Assembly (NCBI GenBank): GCA_964058805.1
Contig: CAXKVV010001645.1
Coordinates: 1-37,756, forward strand
From: Schoenoplectus triqueter
Taxonomy: Eukaryota > Streptophyta > Magnoliopsida > Poales > Cyperaceae
Length of the DNA stretch: 37,756 nt
Reading direction: 5' to 3'
Part shown: positions 11,819-21,164 of the stretch, piece after piece
Numbering within the stretch: position 1 is the stretch's first letter
Layout: the number at the start of each line of letters is the position of its first letter
Translations under genes and position numbers: made by a program
The notes under the pieces: model-generated
The model's database searches: none
The model's input: the letters and a program-made list of their open reading frames with translations, nothing else
Told to the model about the DNA's origin: nothing

Positions 11819-12278
11819 TAGGGGTGTGTAAATGGATCGGTTTAATTGGTTTTGAATCGAACCGTTAAATTTTGTACTATTGGTTTGGTTTTTCGGCTTA
11901 AAAATTTCAGTTCGGTTAAAAATTTTAGCTAATTCGGTTTTTGTTCTTTGGTTCGGTTTTATTTTTTCTAAATCGGATAAATCGAATAAACCAAATAGTC
12001 CAAAATTTATCAAATAATTTTATTTTACTTGATATAAATAAAGATATATTTATTTTCTATAAATTTTATTTAGTTATTTCTTTTATCGTTTTAAGTATTT
12101 ATTTTTTCTATCAATTTTTATAATTTTTGATATTTTTATTTCACTTTAAATCATATAATTTCAGTTTATTCGGTTGATATTTTTAAAATTTTGGTTCGAT
12201 TCATAATTTGACAAATTAAAAAAATTATATACATATAATTATTTTAATTTGAACCGAACGACCATTTGCACACCCCTA
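11819..12278. mobile_element. Non-autonomous hAT-like element, TAGGGGTGTG ends
   Basis: Left end TAGGGGTGTGTAAATGG and right end, read inward, TAGGGGTGTGCAAATGG match at 16 of 17 positions. Flanks TACATGTT (11811-11818) and TACACGCT (12279-12286) match at 6 of 8, an eroded hAT-type duplication. Subterminal GGTTTGGTT/GGTTCGGTT motifs face AACCGAAC at the other end. The centre is AT-rich and non-coding. The right two-thirds, plus about 30 bp beyond its end, recurs at 20007-20298. Confidence 0.75.
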
Positions 12279-12309
12279 TACACGCTCAAGAGTTGAGTTT
12301 TCTCCACCC
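12018..12309 (+). repeat. 292-bp segment shared with 20007-20298
   Basis: Near-identical direct repeat of 20007-20298 (only scattered differences). It starts inside the hAT-like element and runs past its right end through TACACGCTCAAGAGTTG and GTTTTCTCC. Because it carries flanking DNA beyond the terminal repeat, the second copy did not arise by normal excision and reinsertion. Confidence 0.85.
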
Positions 12310-12574
12310 CTTTTATGGGAGGTTATTATTCATATTTAGTCATTTGTTATTGATCTTACCTCTATTATTCAAGTTAAATGTATTATTATTGAAAATGTAA
12401 GAAAACACGTGAAAATAAATCTAGAAGCGTTTCGCGCGTATCGTGTTTGATATCAAAGTCGGTGTATATATGTACATCCGGATGCAATGTTAAAATTAAC
12501 CGTCTTGTAAAACTTGTTACTTGTTGGAATTCTAGAAATCTCTCATTTCTTTTTCTTTGTTTTCTATACATATT

Positions 12575-12991
12575 ACGTAAAAAATTAGACTATGATGTTT
12601 TGCAAAGTACAAAAGCGTTATGTATTTTGCATTATATTATTAATTTTAAATAAAAAATGATCGATCCAAATCACTTAATCTAATTTTCATATAATAATTT
12701 ATTAGTAAATGAAATTTTATATTTTTTAAAATTTATTTACTATTTTTTTTATAGAGAGAAACCATCATTTTTTGATGAACCAAAAATCTCAGATCAAGTC
12801 ATTTTCTTCTTATCAGAAAAAATAACAAAAAATTCTAAAAAATATATAAAATTTGATTTACTAATAGATTTTTAATATGAAGATTAGATTGAATGGTTTG
12901 GATCGATTATTTCTGACTTAAAATTAAAAATAAAGCGCAAATCACACAACGTCTCTATACTTTGTAAAGCATCATAATCAGACTCTTACAT
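12575..12991. mobile_element. Foldback MITE-like inverted repeat
   Basis: Arms of about 150 bp (12575-12720 and 12845-12991) are reverse complements with about 80% identity. Landmarks in the left arm: GACTATGATGTTTTGCAAAG, AAATGATCGATCCAAATCAC and TTATTAGTAAATGAAATTTTAT; the right arm carries their complements (CTTTGTAAAGCATCATAATC, GGTTTGGATCGATTATTTCT, AAATTTGATTTACTAATAG). The spacer is about 125 bp. There is no coding sequence and no certain target duplication. Superfamily unknown; long arms suggest a Mutator-type or foldback MITE. Confidence 0.7.
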
Positions 12992-13597
12992 AAATATACA
13001 ACATGTACTTTCCTCTTCTTATTCAATAAAATCGTAGGCATTTGCCTATCATTAAAAAAAGTAGAAATCACTCAATCATGATGAATTGATGATTGATGAT
13101 GTTAGTTTACATTGCCCATATCCGTAGGTGTGGATAAATCATTAATCCACATGAAAATAAAATTAGTTAGGAAACACTTTAGAAAACTATTATTGGTATC
13201 AGCATCACTATAGATATTATAGTTTATTTGACAGCGTAAACATTAATTATTATTTTTACTGGTACATAATTTTTTTCCTCAGTAGTCCATACTTTCAAAT
13301 TTTGGACTTTTAATAATATCCGACAACTCGTGATATATTTATGCAAGTGAAAACAAGCATAGAGTGAGACATAATTTATGTAAGAAATAGAAATCTAATA
13401 AAATTTAACTTTGAACGGGTACCTTTTCATGACGGTATATGAGTCACATTTTATTATCACAGTAGTTAATTTACAATTTTAATCATATATTAAAAGGGAA
13501 TGGATCACTTGACAACGCTGAAATGAAAATGAAAATAAATTTGAAAAAATATTAAAAAATAAAAAATATAGATCTATTAAATTTTAAATTTAAAGTT
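12992..13597. other. AT-rich spacer, no gene seen
   Basis: I see no gene, element end or notable repeat. A short ATTGATGATTGATGATG run occurs near 13086. Confidence 0.5.
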
Positions 13598-13602
13598 AAA
13601 TT
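13598..13602. repeat. Target site duplication AAATT (left)
   Basis: Identical to 14854-14858, flanking the TGT...ACA ends of the copia-type solo LTR. Confidence 0.65.
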
Positions 13603-13864
13603 TGTATCAATTGAAGGTAAATTCAAATTGTTATACTTAATAATTTCTTTAATTTTGTTATTTTGCAAACATTATTAAGTTTAATAAGTTTTTCTTAAGA
13701 TTTGATTGCAGGATTCTAAAAAACTTCAAGAGAATGAAAAAAAATGATCAAGATCAATTCAGAAACTTTTATGAAGATATAGGATCATATTTAATGTATA
13801 GATATAATTTAAAATTCTATATTCTTCATAATTATGCAAAATAAAGCTATCTGACGCCAGAGAA

Positions 13865-14340
13865 CTGTTATAACGATTCCTCAATTATTATAATGATTCA
13901 ATACAAGTTTTAAAAATATTATAAGTTCTATGTGCGTAGAAATGAGCCAAAATTAACAGAGTGTATCGTTATGCAACGCTTCATAAAGCGTTGTAACGAT
14001 TCAATACACCTACTAAAAAATATTTAAGTTTTTTGTGAGCATAAATAAGCCAAAATTAACAGAGTGTATCGTTATGTAACGATTCATAAAGCGTTCAACG
14101 ATTCATGAAACTTATAATGATTCAGTGAATCGTTATAACATTTCTGAAGATCAGTAGACTTGTCAGAAGGTTAGTCAAACAAGTCAAATCGTTGTAACGG
14201 TTCTGTAAACCGTTCAACGTTTCTGTATATCATTGTAACGATTCATCTTATTTTTTTTGAATCGTTATAACGTTTCTATACAATTCTGGCAAGGTTTATT
14301 CTTGGAAACTCAACTCTCAATTTAAAAACGTTATAACGTT
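13865..14340 (+). repeat. U3 array of AACGATTC/GAATCGTT palindromes
   Basis: The motif GTATCGTTATG...AACGATTCA and its complement recur about a dozen times. A 103-bp direct repeat starts at 13946 and 14049 (both GCCAAAATTAACAGAGTGTA). Each unit folds: TATCGTTATGCAACGC can pair with GCGTTGTAACGAT. The array ends just before the TATA box, where LTR enhancers usually lie. Confidence 0.75.
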
Positions 14341-14375
14341 TTCCAGCGCTAGAATACTAGTTCTTTGTAAATGAC

Positions 14376-14383
14376 TTATAAAA
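14376..14383 (+). promoter_or_regulatory. TATA box of copia-type LTR
   Basis: TTATAAAA, about 470 bp before the LTR 3' end and directly after the palindrome array; likely RNA start region of the ancestral element. Confidence 0.5.
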
Positions 14384-14853
14384 GTGATGTTCTGGATGTA
14401 AAACAAAATCAAGAAAAATAGTCAACATTCTTAGTAAACCAGAGCACTCTACTGCAATCAATAGATCTGATTCTTTCCCTTACAAATTATAAGAATAAGA
14501 TATCTTGAATTTGCCAAATCAATAAATATTCTTTTACAATCTTCAATTCTACACTGTCTTGAGTTTTGTCTCAAATCTTCTCTTTGAGCTTTGAGTATTT
14601 TTTTTTGTTGTTCTCTTTATTACAATTTTTAGTCTTCTTACAGTTGTATTGTGAATAAGCTAAATCATTTAGATTGTAACTGAATTTTTGAGTAATAAAA
14701 TGGCATTCCATTTATGAGGTGAGATCCGAAGACATAGATATTTTTAAAGCTGAACTCCGTTAATATTTTCTGTGTTCCTTAAAATTTCTGTACCTTATCA
14801 TTGTTGGTAATAACCATAAACCATTCTATTTTATATATCACAAGTTTACAACA

Positions 14854-14858
14854 AAATT
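14854..14858. repeat. Target site duplication AAATT (right)
   Basis: Partner of 13598-13602. Confidence 0.65.
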
Positions 14859-15023
14859 TTAAGTTTCACCGAGAATTGTACGATTCACGATACGAATCGT
14901 ACAATACTGTACGAGTCTGCAGGTCAGCGATGCATACCGTGATTGTGTATCGAAAGAGTATTGAATCGTCAGAATCGTTGCGTGATGGAGGTACGAGACA
15001 CGTATCTTATCATATCAAACGAT

Positions 15024-15326
15024 TAGAGGTGGCAATCGGGCGAGTCGGGTCGGATTCGGGTTCGGGTCGGGTTAGTTTGACTTTTTATAAGAAATCAGGT
15101 TGGACCGGGTGGAGTCAGGGTCGGACCGGGTCAGATCGGGTCAATTTATATGTTGTGTTTTTTCAGATCGTTGATAGATTTTGATTGGATTAAAGGTCAT
15201 TTGATCTCGGGTCGGATCGGATCGGATCAGTTTGATTTTTTTTTTAAAAAAATAAATCAAATCAATTTCAAATCGAATTCAGATCCAAACAAATTTCTCA
15301 GATCGGATCAGATTCTACTACCTCTA
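15024..15326. mobile_element. Non-autonomous hAT element, GGGTCGG-rich
   Basis: A 303-bp element with perfect 8-bp direct repeats CAAACGAT at 15016-15023 and 15327-15334. Left end TAGAGGTGGCAATCGGG; right end read inward TAGAGGTAGTAGAATCTG. Subterminal CGGGTCGG/CGGATCGG motifs repeat on both sides of a short AT-rich core. No transposase. It belongs to the same TAG-ended type as the element at 4560-5114, in the other motif orientation. Confidence 0.85.
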
Positions 15327-15334
15327 CAAACGAT

Positions 15335-15620
15335 ACAGCTATTCGGTGCTCTACAAACGATACAGCGATTTGGTGAATAGCCGATGGAAAATCGCCTCTT
15401 CGCTCCGCGTAATTTATTATCGATTGTCGCGCGCGCTTCGTCTCCTGATAGCTTCGACTCCCACATGACAGAAAGATAGCGAGATAAACGATTTGGGATC
15501 TGACTTTTAAGTTTTATTTTTTGTTTCACTCGCCCATCTCCATCGCACAAGACAGAGAGACGGAGAGATATCGCCTCCCTCCTACACTCCTGTCACACCA
15601 GGTAAAATTATTTAATTATA
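15335..15620 (+). other. Exon-like GC-richer block ending in a splice donor
   Basis: Contains a 27-bp near tandem duplication (CTCTACAAACGATACAGC at about 15323 and 15349), GC-rich tracts (TCGCGCGCGCTTCG) and purine/pyrimidine runs like a 5' untranslated exon. It stops at CACACCAG|GTAAAATT near 15601, a good plant 5' splice site, followed by AT-rich intron-like DNA. No open frame I recognise. It may be a captured first exon or part of an unannotated non-coding transcript. Confidence 0.35.
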
Positions 15621-16563
15621 TTTACATTTTGTATTTTGTAGTTCGAATGACAACATGTGTTCTGTGTTTTAATAAATCCCAAAATTCCTGCATTAAGGGA
15701 CATATAAAACCTATAATTCTTTATTATTTAATCACAACAGTTGATAATTAAACAACGGTTAATGCAGATTCAAATCCAAATTGAACTAATCTTTTTCAAC
15801 CATTAAGGAATCAATTACTTAGAAAATAAAAAGTTCAACGATTTAAAGAGTAGTGTACAATTTTTTTAATGTTTAGCGTAACTATTTATTTTGGATTTTT
15901 AAAAATAATGTAAAAACATTTAATATTTTATTATTATTTTAGAGCTACTTTTAAATAATATAAAATACATACTTAGAAAAACCTAAAAATAAGAACTTTT
16001 TGTAACTTCAAATAATTTTATATGAAAATTTATTGTGCACCATAAATCAAAATTTCGGATATGATAATATATATTAATTCATGTACATTTCGGTTTGAAA
16101 TGCAATTGTGTTTTAAAATATTTGTACTTTGTTTGTATGACAACATTTGTTATGTGTTTTAATTAGTAATTATTTCTTTTCCATTTTTTCCAAAGGAAAG
16201 AAGAAGGATGCACTTAATAGATTCTTTTTTCTGATGACTACATATTCTTTTTTTCCCAGTGGCCCTCAATTTGAATAAAAGAAACACTAATGAGACATGA
16301 ATGAATACATGTGTTATAAAATAATTTATTTTGTTAATGTTTAATAGTTATATAGCATGTGACTTAGCGTTACATTATAGAAATATGATATATTTCATTA
16401 TTAGAACTTTCTTTTAATGAAATTCATTTGTAACTAATTATATTATTTAATTTTTAGAATAACTTAGCATATCTTAAACGATTTAATACGATACACGATA
16501 CGATACTAGATACTATGATATGATACACGATACATTGTATGATTTGAAATCATTGGTTTCACC

Positions 16564-18720
16564 TTTTATTGTTGAATCTTCTTTGACACAGAAGTTTTAT
16601 TTGGTAAGTTCAATTTATGCTCAAAGACATGAAATTGTAAATCTTTTCTTTGTGCTTTATTATTGATAAAAATAATATTTATGTGTTTGTACATGTCTTT
16701 ATTTTTGATAGTTTATGCCTTAAATATCATTTGAGATCTACTTAAAACTTTTACAATTTGGATAGATATTTAATTATGATATTGGGGTAATTTTAAGTCT
16801 GACTGAAATCTAAGTTCTCATTTAACCTAAGGAAATAATTTTTAAGTCTGTTTTTCATTCTTAAATTGTTTTCCTGCAACTTACATAGTTTCTCGTATAT
16901 AATTATTTTCTTTTTTTAACGCTTATTGTATGTTTTCAGGATTTGTGTTTAATTTGCATAGATTTTATAATTTCTGAGCTCTGAACATCGAACTTCCTTC
17001 AGTATCAGGTGTTGTTCTTGTTGAAAATAGTTATTGTTGGCCAGTCTTTGTCTCCATTTTCCAATATGGTAAAAACCAATTGAACCATACAATACAGATG
17101 ATATACCAGCTCTTCATTTGAAAGTTTGAAAAACTATGCAGCAAAACCACAAGGGGGAAAAGGTTTCAATAATGGTATTGTTGTCACTTTACTTTACTAA
17201 ATGGGTCCGAGCTGTAGAAACTAATATAATGGTGATATTGGAATAAGTTGATGCTTCTGGATTTTCTTCTCTAAATAGTAGACTAGAAGATCGAACAAAC
17301 CAGGAGGATTCTTTTCCTTTTAATTACAATGTACAATGTAATGGTTTGTGAAGATGAAGATTTGAATCTTTAAATTTGCACCACTTATGATGAACCTATG
17401 GTAGTAATTATTAATTTATTTTTTTATATTTCTGGTTTGTAGAAATATCTTTATTGATGTTTTTTTTTTGGATAGAAGTTGCGTACACTGTAAAAAAATT
17501 TAGTTCCTTATATATATATATATATATATATATATTCCATCAAACATGAACTTTTAGAGAATCTCAGTAAGAAAGAATGGTCTGTTTAGGTATTTCCTTA
17601 AAGAAGAGGGTAAAAATGGTATACATTCTAAGAGACTTTCAAATATGATTAGTTTATTTAAAAAAGTTTAGGTTCGTTTTGTTTTTTATTTGTATCATCT
17701 AATTATTATTGTGTATTTGTGACCAAAATCGTCTTATAACAATTAGGGACATAATTCTAATGTCAATTGATGATATCATCGTTCTACTTCCAGGAGTTGA
17801 TCTTGTCAATAATTTTTGGAGAATTCAACAATTGTATCCTTGGGATGTAGTTCACAATTTATTTTATTAAAAGAATATTGCTTTTGATAGTAAATAACCA
17901 CATAATACTAATTTTTTCATAGAACTATGCAAACTATTATATTATGATTTTCTTTCTTAATAACCATATAATACTAATTTGTTTCATAGCATGCTAAAAT
18001 ATAGCTGTATATTATTATTTTGATTTTGAGATCATTTAAAACTGAAAGGGAATCAGGAATATATCCCACAAAGATAGTAAATCATAAAAAATATTAAATT
18101 ATGTAAATTATATTGATCTGGCTGCTACTTTGTTAAGGTAGGAATATATTTAAAATGTGATGCTTTTACATAATTTTTTTTTGCATATAATCGTGTGTTA
18201 TATTTTTCTAAATATGTTGTTGGCTGCACAAATGAGAGATCCAATTCCATTGAAGTCCATATTTAAAATTTTCTTATTAGATGAATTTTCTTCTTGCACA
18301 GTCTATCAATTATTTGATTTTCCTTTTAAAATTATATATCATACTCCTATTACATCTCGCAACAGACAATCAGATTATCATGTCAAAAATAATAGAATGA
18401 TTAATTATATCCTACTCCTTCTCCTAGGCATTCTATTACATCTCGCAACAGACAATCAGTTTTGTTGCTGGATGATACTGACAAACAGATTAGAGAGAAG
18501 TCACATGCCTAGACGTCTGGCTGTTATCATGTCAAAAATTTATTATTTACCGTTTTTTTTCTATACTAATTAGTAATTAAATTGCTATCTGATTGTATAT
18601 CAGCTGCAAACACTTTTATTTAATTAATTCCTCGGATATATATTTTTGAATTGAAATTATATATATTAGAATATTAAACTTATTATATAGTTATATTTTC
18701 ATGATACCTGATCAATAAAA
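16564..18720 (+). other. Intron-like AT/T-rich region with possible exon scraps
   Basis: Long T-rich stretches with good 3' splice-site contexts (TGTATGTTTTCAG|GA near 16939; CTGGTTTGTAG near 17443; CTTCTCCTAG near 18428) resemble gene introns. Between them are less AT-rich patches (16985-17200, 18230-18540) without stable open frames or recognisable domains. (TA)n lies at about 17510-17535. Best read as a decayed or captured gene region on the plus strand, possibly a non-coding transcript. Speculative. Confidence 0.3.
18340..18545 (+). pseudogene. Unidentified gene fragment with internal duplication
   Basis: CTATTACATCTCGCAACAGA(CAATCAG) occurs near 18347 and 18430. The first copy runs directly into TTATCATGTCAAAAAT; the second reaches the same 16-mer only after about 64 extra bases. 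So a unit was duplicated and one copy lost 64 bp. One frame of the longer copy reads SRNRQSVLLLDDTDKQIREK then SHA and a stop, which looks protein-like. I do not recognise the family. Confidence 0.35.
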
Positions 18721-18724
18721 AATA

Positions 18725-18744
18725 ACCGCTGCAACGCGCGGGTA
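18725..18744 (+). other. GC-rich CCGCTGCAACGCGCGGGT motif, Helitron-like end
   Basis: ACCGCTGCAACGCGCGGGT stands out in AT-rich DNA and can form a small hairpin (CCGC/GCGG). Very similar GC-rich motifs occur at the 3' ends of some plant repeats, including Helitrons, where CTRR should follow a few bases later. Here the sequence right after is interrupted by the Harbinger-like element at 18749, so the end cannot be confirmed. Confidence 0.3.
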
Positions 18745-18748
18745 CATA

Positions 18749-19733
18749 GGGGTTTGTTTGGCACTTAGTGGAATAACAAAAAGTTGGAATAGAATAGTTA
18801 TTTTAACGAATTAATTTGCCAAACGAATTTTAGACTAAGTAGAAGACTGCGGAAGAGTGCTAATCCGGTATACCAAGTTATAGGTGGTATACCGATTTGT
18901 TCTCATTAGAATGGCGATTATTATTTGATTATGTTATATCATATTATTATATTATGATTAAAATTATAATTATGATTTATTATTATATTATGATTATGAT
19001 TATGATTTATTATTATATTAATATTATGATGATTATTTATTTATTATTCTTATTATTATTATGTTATGATGATGATTATTTATTATTATAATATTATATT
19101 ATTATGATTATAATTTTATTATTATTATATTATTATATTATGATTATGATTATATTATTATTATATTATTATGATTATGACTATGATTATGATATTATTT
19201 CTTCTTATTATTATTATTATTATTTATTATTATATTATATTATATTATGATTATATTATTATGATTATATCTATGATTATATTATAATTATTAATTATTA
19301 TTATTTTATGAAGATTATGATTATAATTTTCTTATTATATTATTATGATTACGACTATAATTATTATTATCATAATAATGATTATTATATTATTATATTA
19401 TTAGTATTATGATTATTTATTATTATATTATTATTATTATGACTATAATTATAATTTTTATTATATTATTATTATATTATGATTATGTTTATATTTCTAT
19501 TATATTATTATCATTACAATTATGAATGTTATTATTTATTATGATCATTATTTTATTATTATTATTACTACTACTACTATTATTATTTTATTATTATCAT
19601 CATCATCATCAACAATCATAATTATTCATATTTTAACTAGATTAACAACTGTCAAACGATATTTTCGTTCTTCCGAATAGTCAAGAATATCACTCTTTTA
19701 TCACTCTTCCAAAAATACACTATTCCATTAGTA
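18749..19733. mobile_element. Harbinger/Tourist-like element filled with ATT repeats, copy 2
   Basis: The left 170 bp (GGTTTGTTTGGCAC, GGAATAGAATAGTTATT, GCCAAACGAATTTTAGACTA, TGCTAATCCGGTATACCA) closely matches 5171-5340. The right part (TAATTATTCATATTTTAACT, CGTTCTTCCGAATAGTCAAG, ACTCTTCC, CTATTCCATTA) matches 6420-6545. About 680 bp of ATT repeat lies between. It lacks the last part of the right terminus, ending instead at CTATTCCATTA before a (TA)n run, so it is truncated or rearranged. Confidence 0.65.
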
Positions 19734-20006
19734 TATATATATATAGAGTTATGCTACGGTTAGTCGTAAAGTACAAAATATTTTTGTACTTTGCGTTGTA
19801 TCTCCTATTTTCGAATTTAAAACACTGATCTGAACCGTTAAAAGTGTTCCCCATATTGAAATATATTTGGAGATCAAATTTTATATTTTTTAGAAATTTT
19901 TTAATATTTTTTTAGGGGATGAAAATGTATTAAGTTTATGATTTTTAATAAGAACAATTTTCTAATCCACCAAAAAACTAAAAAGAAATCTAATGGGATG
20001 CAAAAA
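19734..20006. other. Left part of a mosaic: (TA)n, palindrome, MITE-like DNA
   Basis: Starts with a TA run at 19731-19743. 19775-19800 is a hairpin (AAAGTACAAAATATTTTTGTACTTT, two parts: AAAGTACAAAA and TTTTGTACTTT). Then comes AT-rich sequence ending GGGATGCAAAAATTT, where the 292-bp copied segment begins. The opening resembles the end of a MITE (GAGTTATGCTACGGTTAG), but I find no partner end. Confidence 0.4.
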
Positions 20007-20298
20007 TTTTATTTTACTTGATATAAATAAAGATATATTTGTTTTCTATAAATTTTATTTAGTTATTTCTTTTATCATTTTAAGTATTTATTTTTTCTAT
20101 CAATTTTTATAATTTTTGATATTTTTATTTCACTTTATATAATATAATTTCAGTTTATTCGGTTGATATTTTAAAAAAATTAGTTCGATTCATAATTTGA
20201 CAAATTAAAAAAATCATATACATATAATTATTTCGATTTGAACTAAACCGACCATTTGCACACCCCTATACACGCTCAAGAGTTGGGTTTTCTCCGCC
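20007..20298 (+). repeat. Second copy of the 12018-12309 segment
   Basis: Near-identical to 12018-12309, including about 20-30 bp that flank the hAT-like element there. It sits inside a MITE-derived patchwork; the flanking MITE pieces on both sides contain GGGATGCAAAAATTT or GGGAAGCAAAAATTT, suggesting template-switch repair joined them. Confidence 0.85.
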
Positions 20299-20309
20299 TC
20301 ATTTAAAAT

Positions 20310-20596
20310 TATTGCATCCCATGAAAATCTTATGGGAAGCAAAAATTTAGAGCATTTTGAACTATTTAATTCATAGTTTTTAATTTTTAAAAATGATGTT
20401 CAAACATTAAATATTTTTTAAGCTGATTTTTCAAAATTAAAAAACTCAAAAACTTTAAATTTTTGCATCCCTCAAGATTTTTATATAAAAAATTTAATGA
20501 GCATGATAAATTAAAATTTAGAGACGATTCGATGTGTTTTTTGAGTTAACCTCACGGAATGTCTCCGTGAGCTTAAGTTCACGGTATCTTTACTTT
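20310..20596. mobile_element. TA-flanked foldback MITE, family 'GATACCGTGAG', truncated copy
   Basis: Arms face each other: GGGAAGCAAAAATTTAGAGC near 20335 and TTTAAATTTTTGCATCCC near 20455. The right arm is complete to GGTATCTTTAC next to a (TA)n run; the left arm lacks its outer part. It matches the complete copy at 29680-30058. Near the end is a perfect hairpin, CTCACGGA ATGTC TCCGTGAG (about 20552-20572), also present in the other copy. Confidence 0.65.
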
Positions 20597-20611
20597 ATAT
20601 ATATATATAAT

Positions 20612-20990
20612 TGAAAGTATTGTCATATAGGTCTAAATTATCAGAATTTGAAATAATTTAGGTCGGTACATGTTTAAGATTAATCTAGGGATTAATCTCG
20701 AATAGTCCCCGTTGAGACTGTTCTTTGAATATTTTTATCTCATTTAGGATTAATGAAGTTAGACTAGTTGCAATCTTTTATTTTAGAATAATATGGTATA
20801 GTATTTCTCCTTTTGTTCTCACGAGTATGTATGTGCATGTAAATATGCATTGGCATACTCAAAGAGTTAAGGGGAAATACTGTCAGATTTTTCTCAAACA
20901 TCAAATTACAATTTGCTTATCATCACTAATGAGATAAAATATTCAAAGAGTGGGTTAGAATTGTTGGCTGGCCCAAAATCTAAATACCGA
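20612..20990. other. AT-rich spacer, no gene seen
   Basis: AGATTAATCTAGGGATTAATCT near 20675 is a short palindromic repeat. The open frame at 20725-20937 has no features I recognise. Nothing else is supported. Confidence 0.45.
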
Positions 20991-21110
20991 ACACTAAACC
21001 TTTAAACCCCAAAACCCAAACCCTAACCCTTAAACTACTCTAAATCCCATACACAAATCCTAAATCATAAATCTCATACGTAAACCCCATGGCCCAAACC
21101 CTAAAAGATA
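20990..21110. repeat. Degenerate telomere-like (CCCTAAA) stretch
   Basis: AAACCCTAACCC, AAACCCCAAAACCC, AAATCCCATACAC and AAACCCCATGGCCC occur in a row. Too short and diverged to be a former chromosome end; similar scraps are at 21722-21760. It resembles the degenerate CCCTAAA sequence common in plant intergenic DNA. Confidence 0.6.
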
Positions 21111-21164
21111 TTTTTAGCAATCCGATACTAAAAACTTATAAAATATCATTTTTTTATTAGTATC

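Larger units (their letters stand above)
13603..14853 (+). mobile_element. Solo LTR, copia-type, palindrome-rich U3
   Basis: Begins TGT (13603) and ends ACA (14853) with 5-bp direct repeats AAATT at 13598-13602 and 14854-14858. Inside are typical copia LTR features in the plus orientation: a TATA box at 14376-14383, and near the 3' end GAGGTGAGATCCGAAGACAT followed by CTGAACTCCGTTAATATT and TCTGTGTTCC, a U5 tail pattern shared by several plant copia lineages. No primer-binding site follows, so it is a solo LTR. The U3 contains a 103-bp direct repeat and many AACGATTC/GAATCGTT palindromes (13865-14340). AT-rich flanks make the short duplication alone weak evidence; the combination is good. Confidence 0.75.
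14871..16555. mobile_element. Possible DNA transposon with 8-bp duplication GTTTCACC
   Basis: GTTTCACC occurs at 14863-14870 and 16556-16563. The left end is rich in ACGATTCACGATACGAATCG, the right end in GATACACGATAC/GATACGATAC, giving loosely inverted ends (AATCGTACAAT left, AATCATACAAT read inward from the right). Inside are an inserted hAT element (15024-15326) and an exon-like GC-richer block (15335-15600). An 8-bp duplication suits hAT, but the ends lack a typical hAT terminus. The direct repeat could be chance; moderate to low confidence. Confidence 0.45.

Noticed and set aside
20990..21110. Interstitial telomere from a chromosome fusion
   Set aside because: The CCCTAAA-like units are too few and irregular, and similar scraps occur at 580-660 and 21722-21760.
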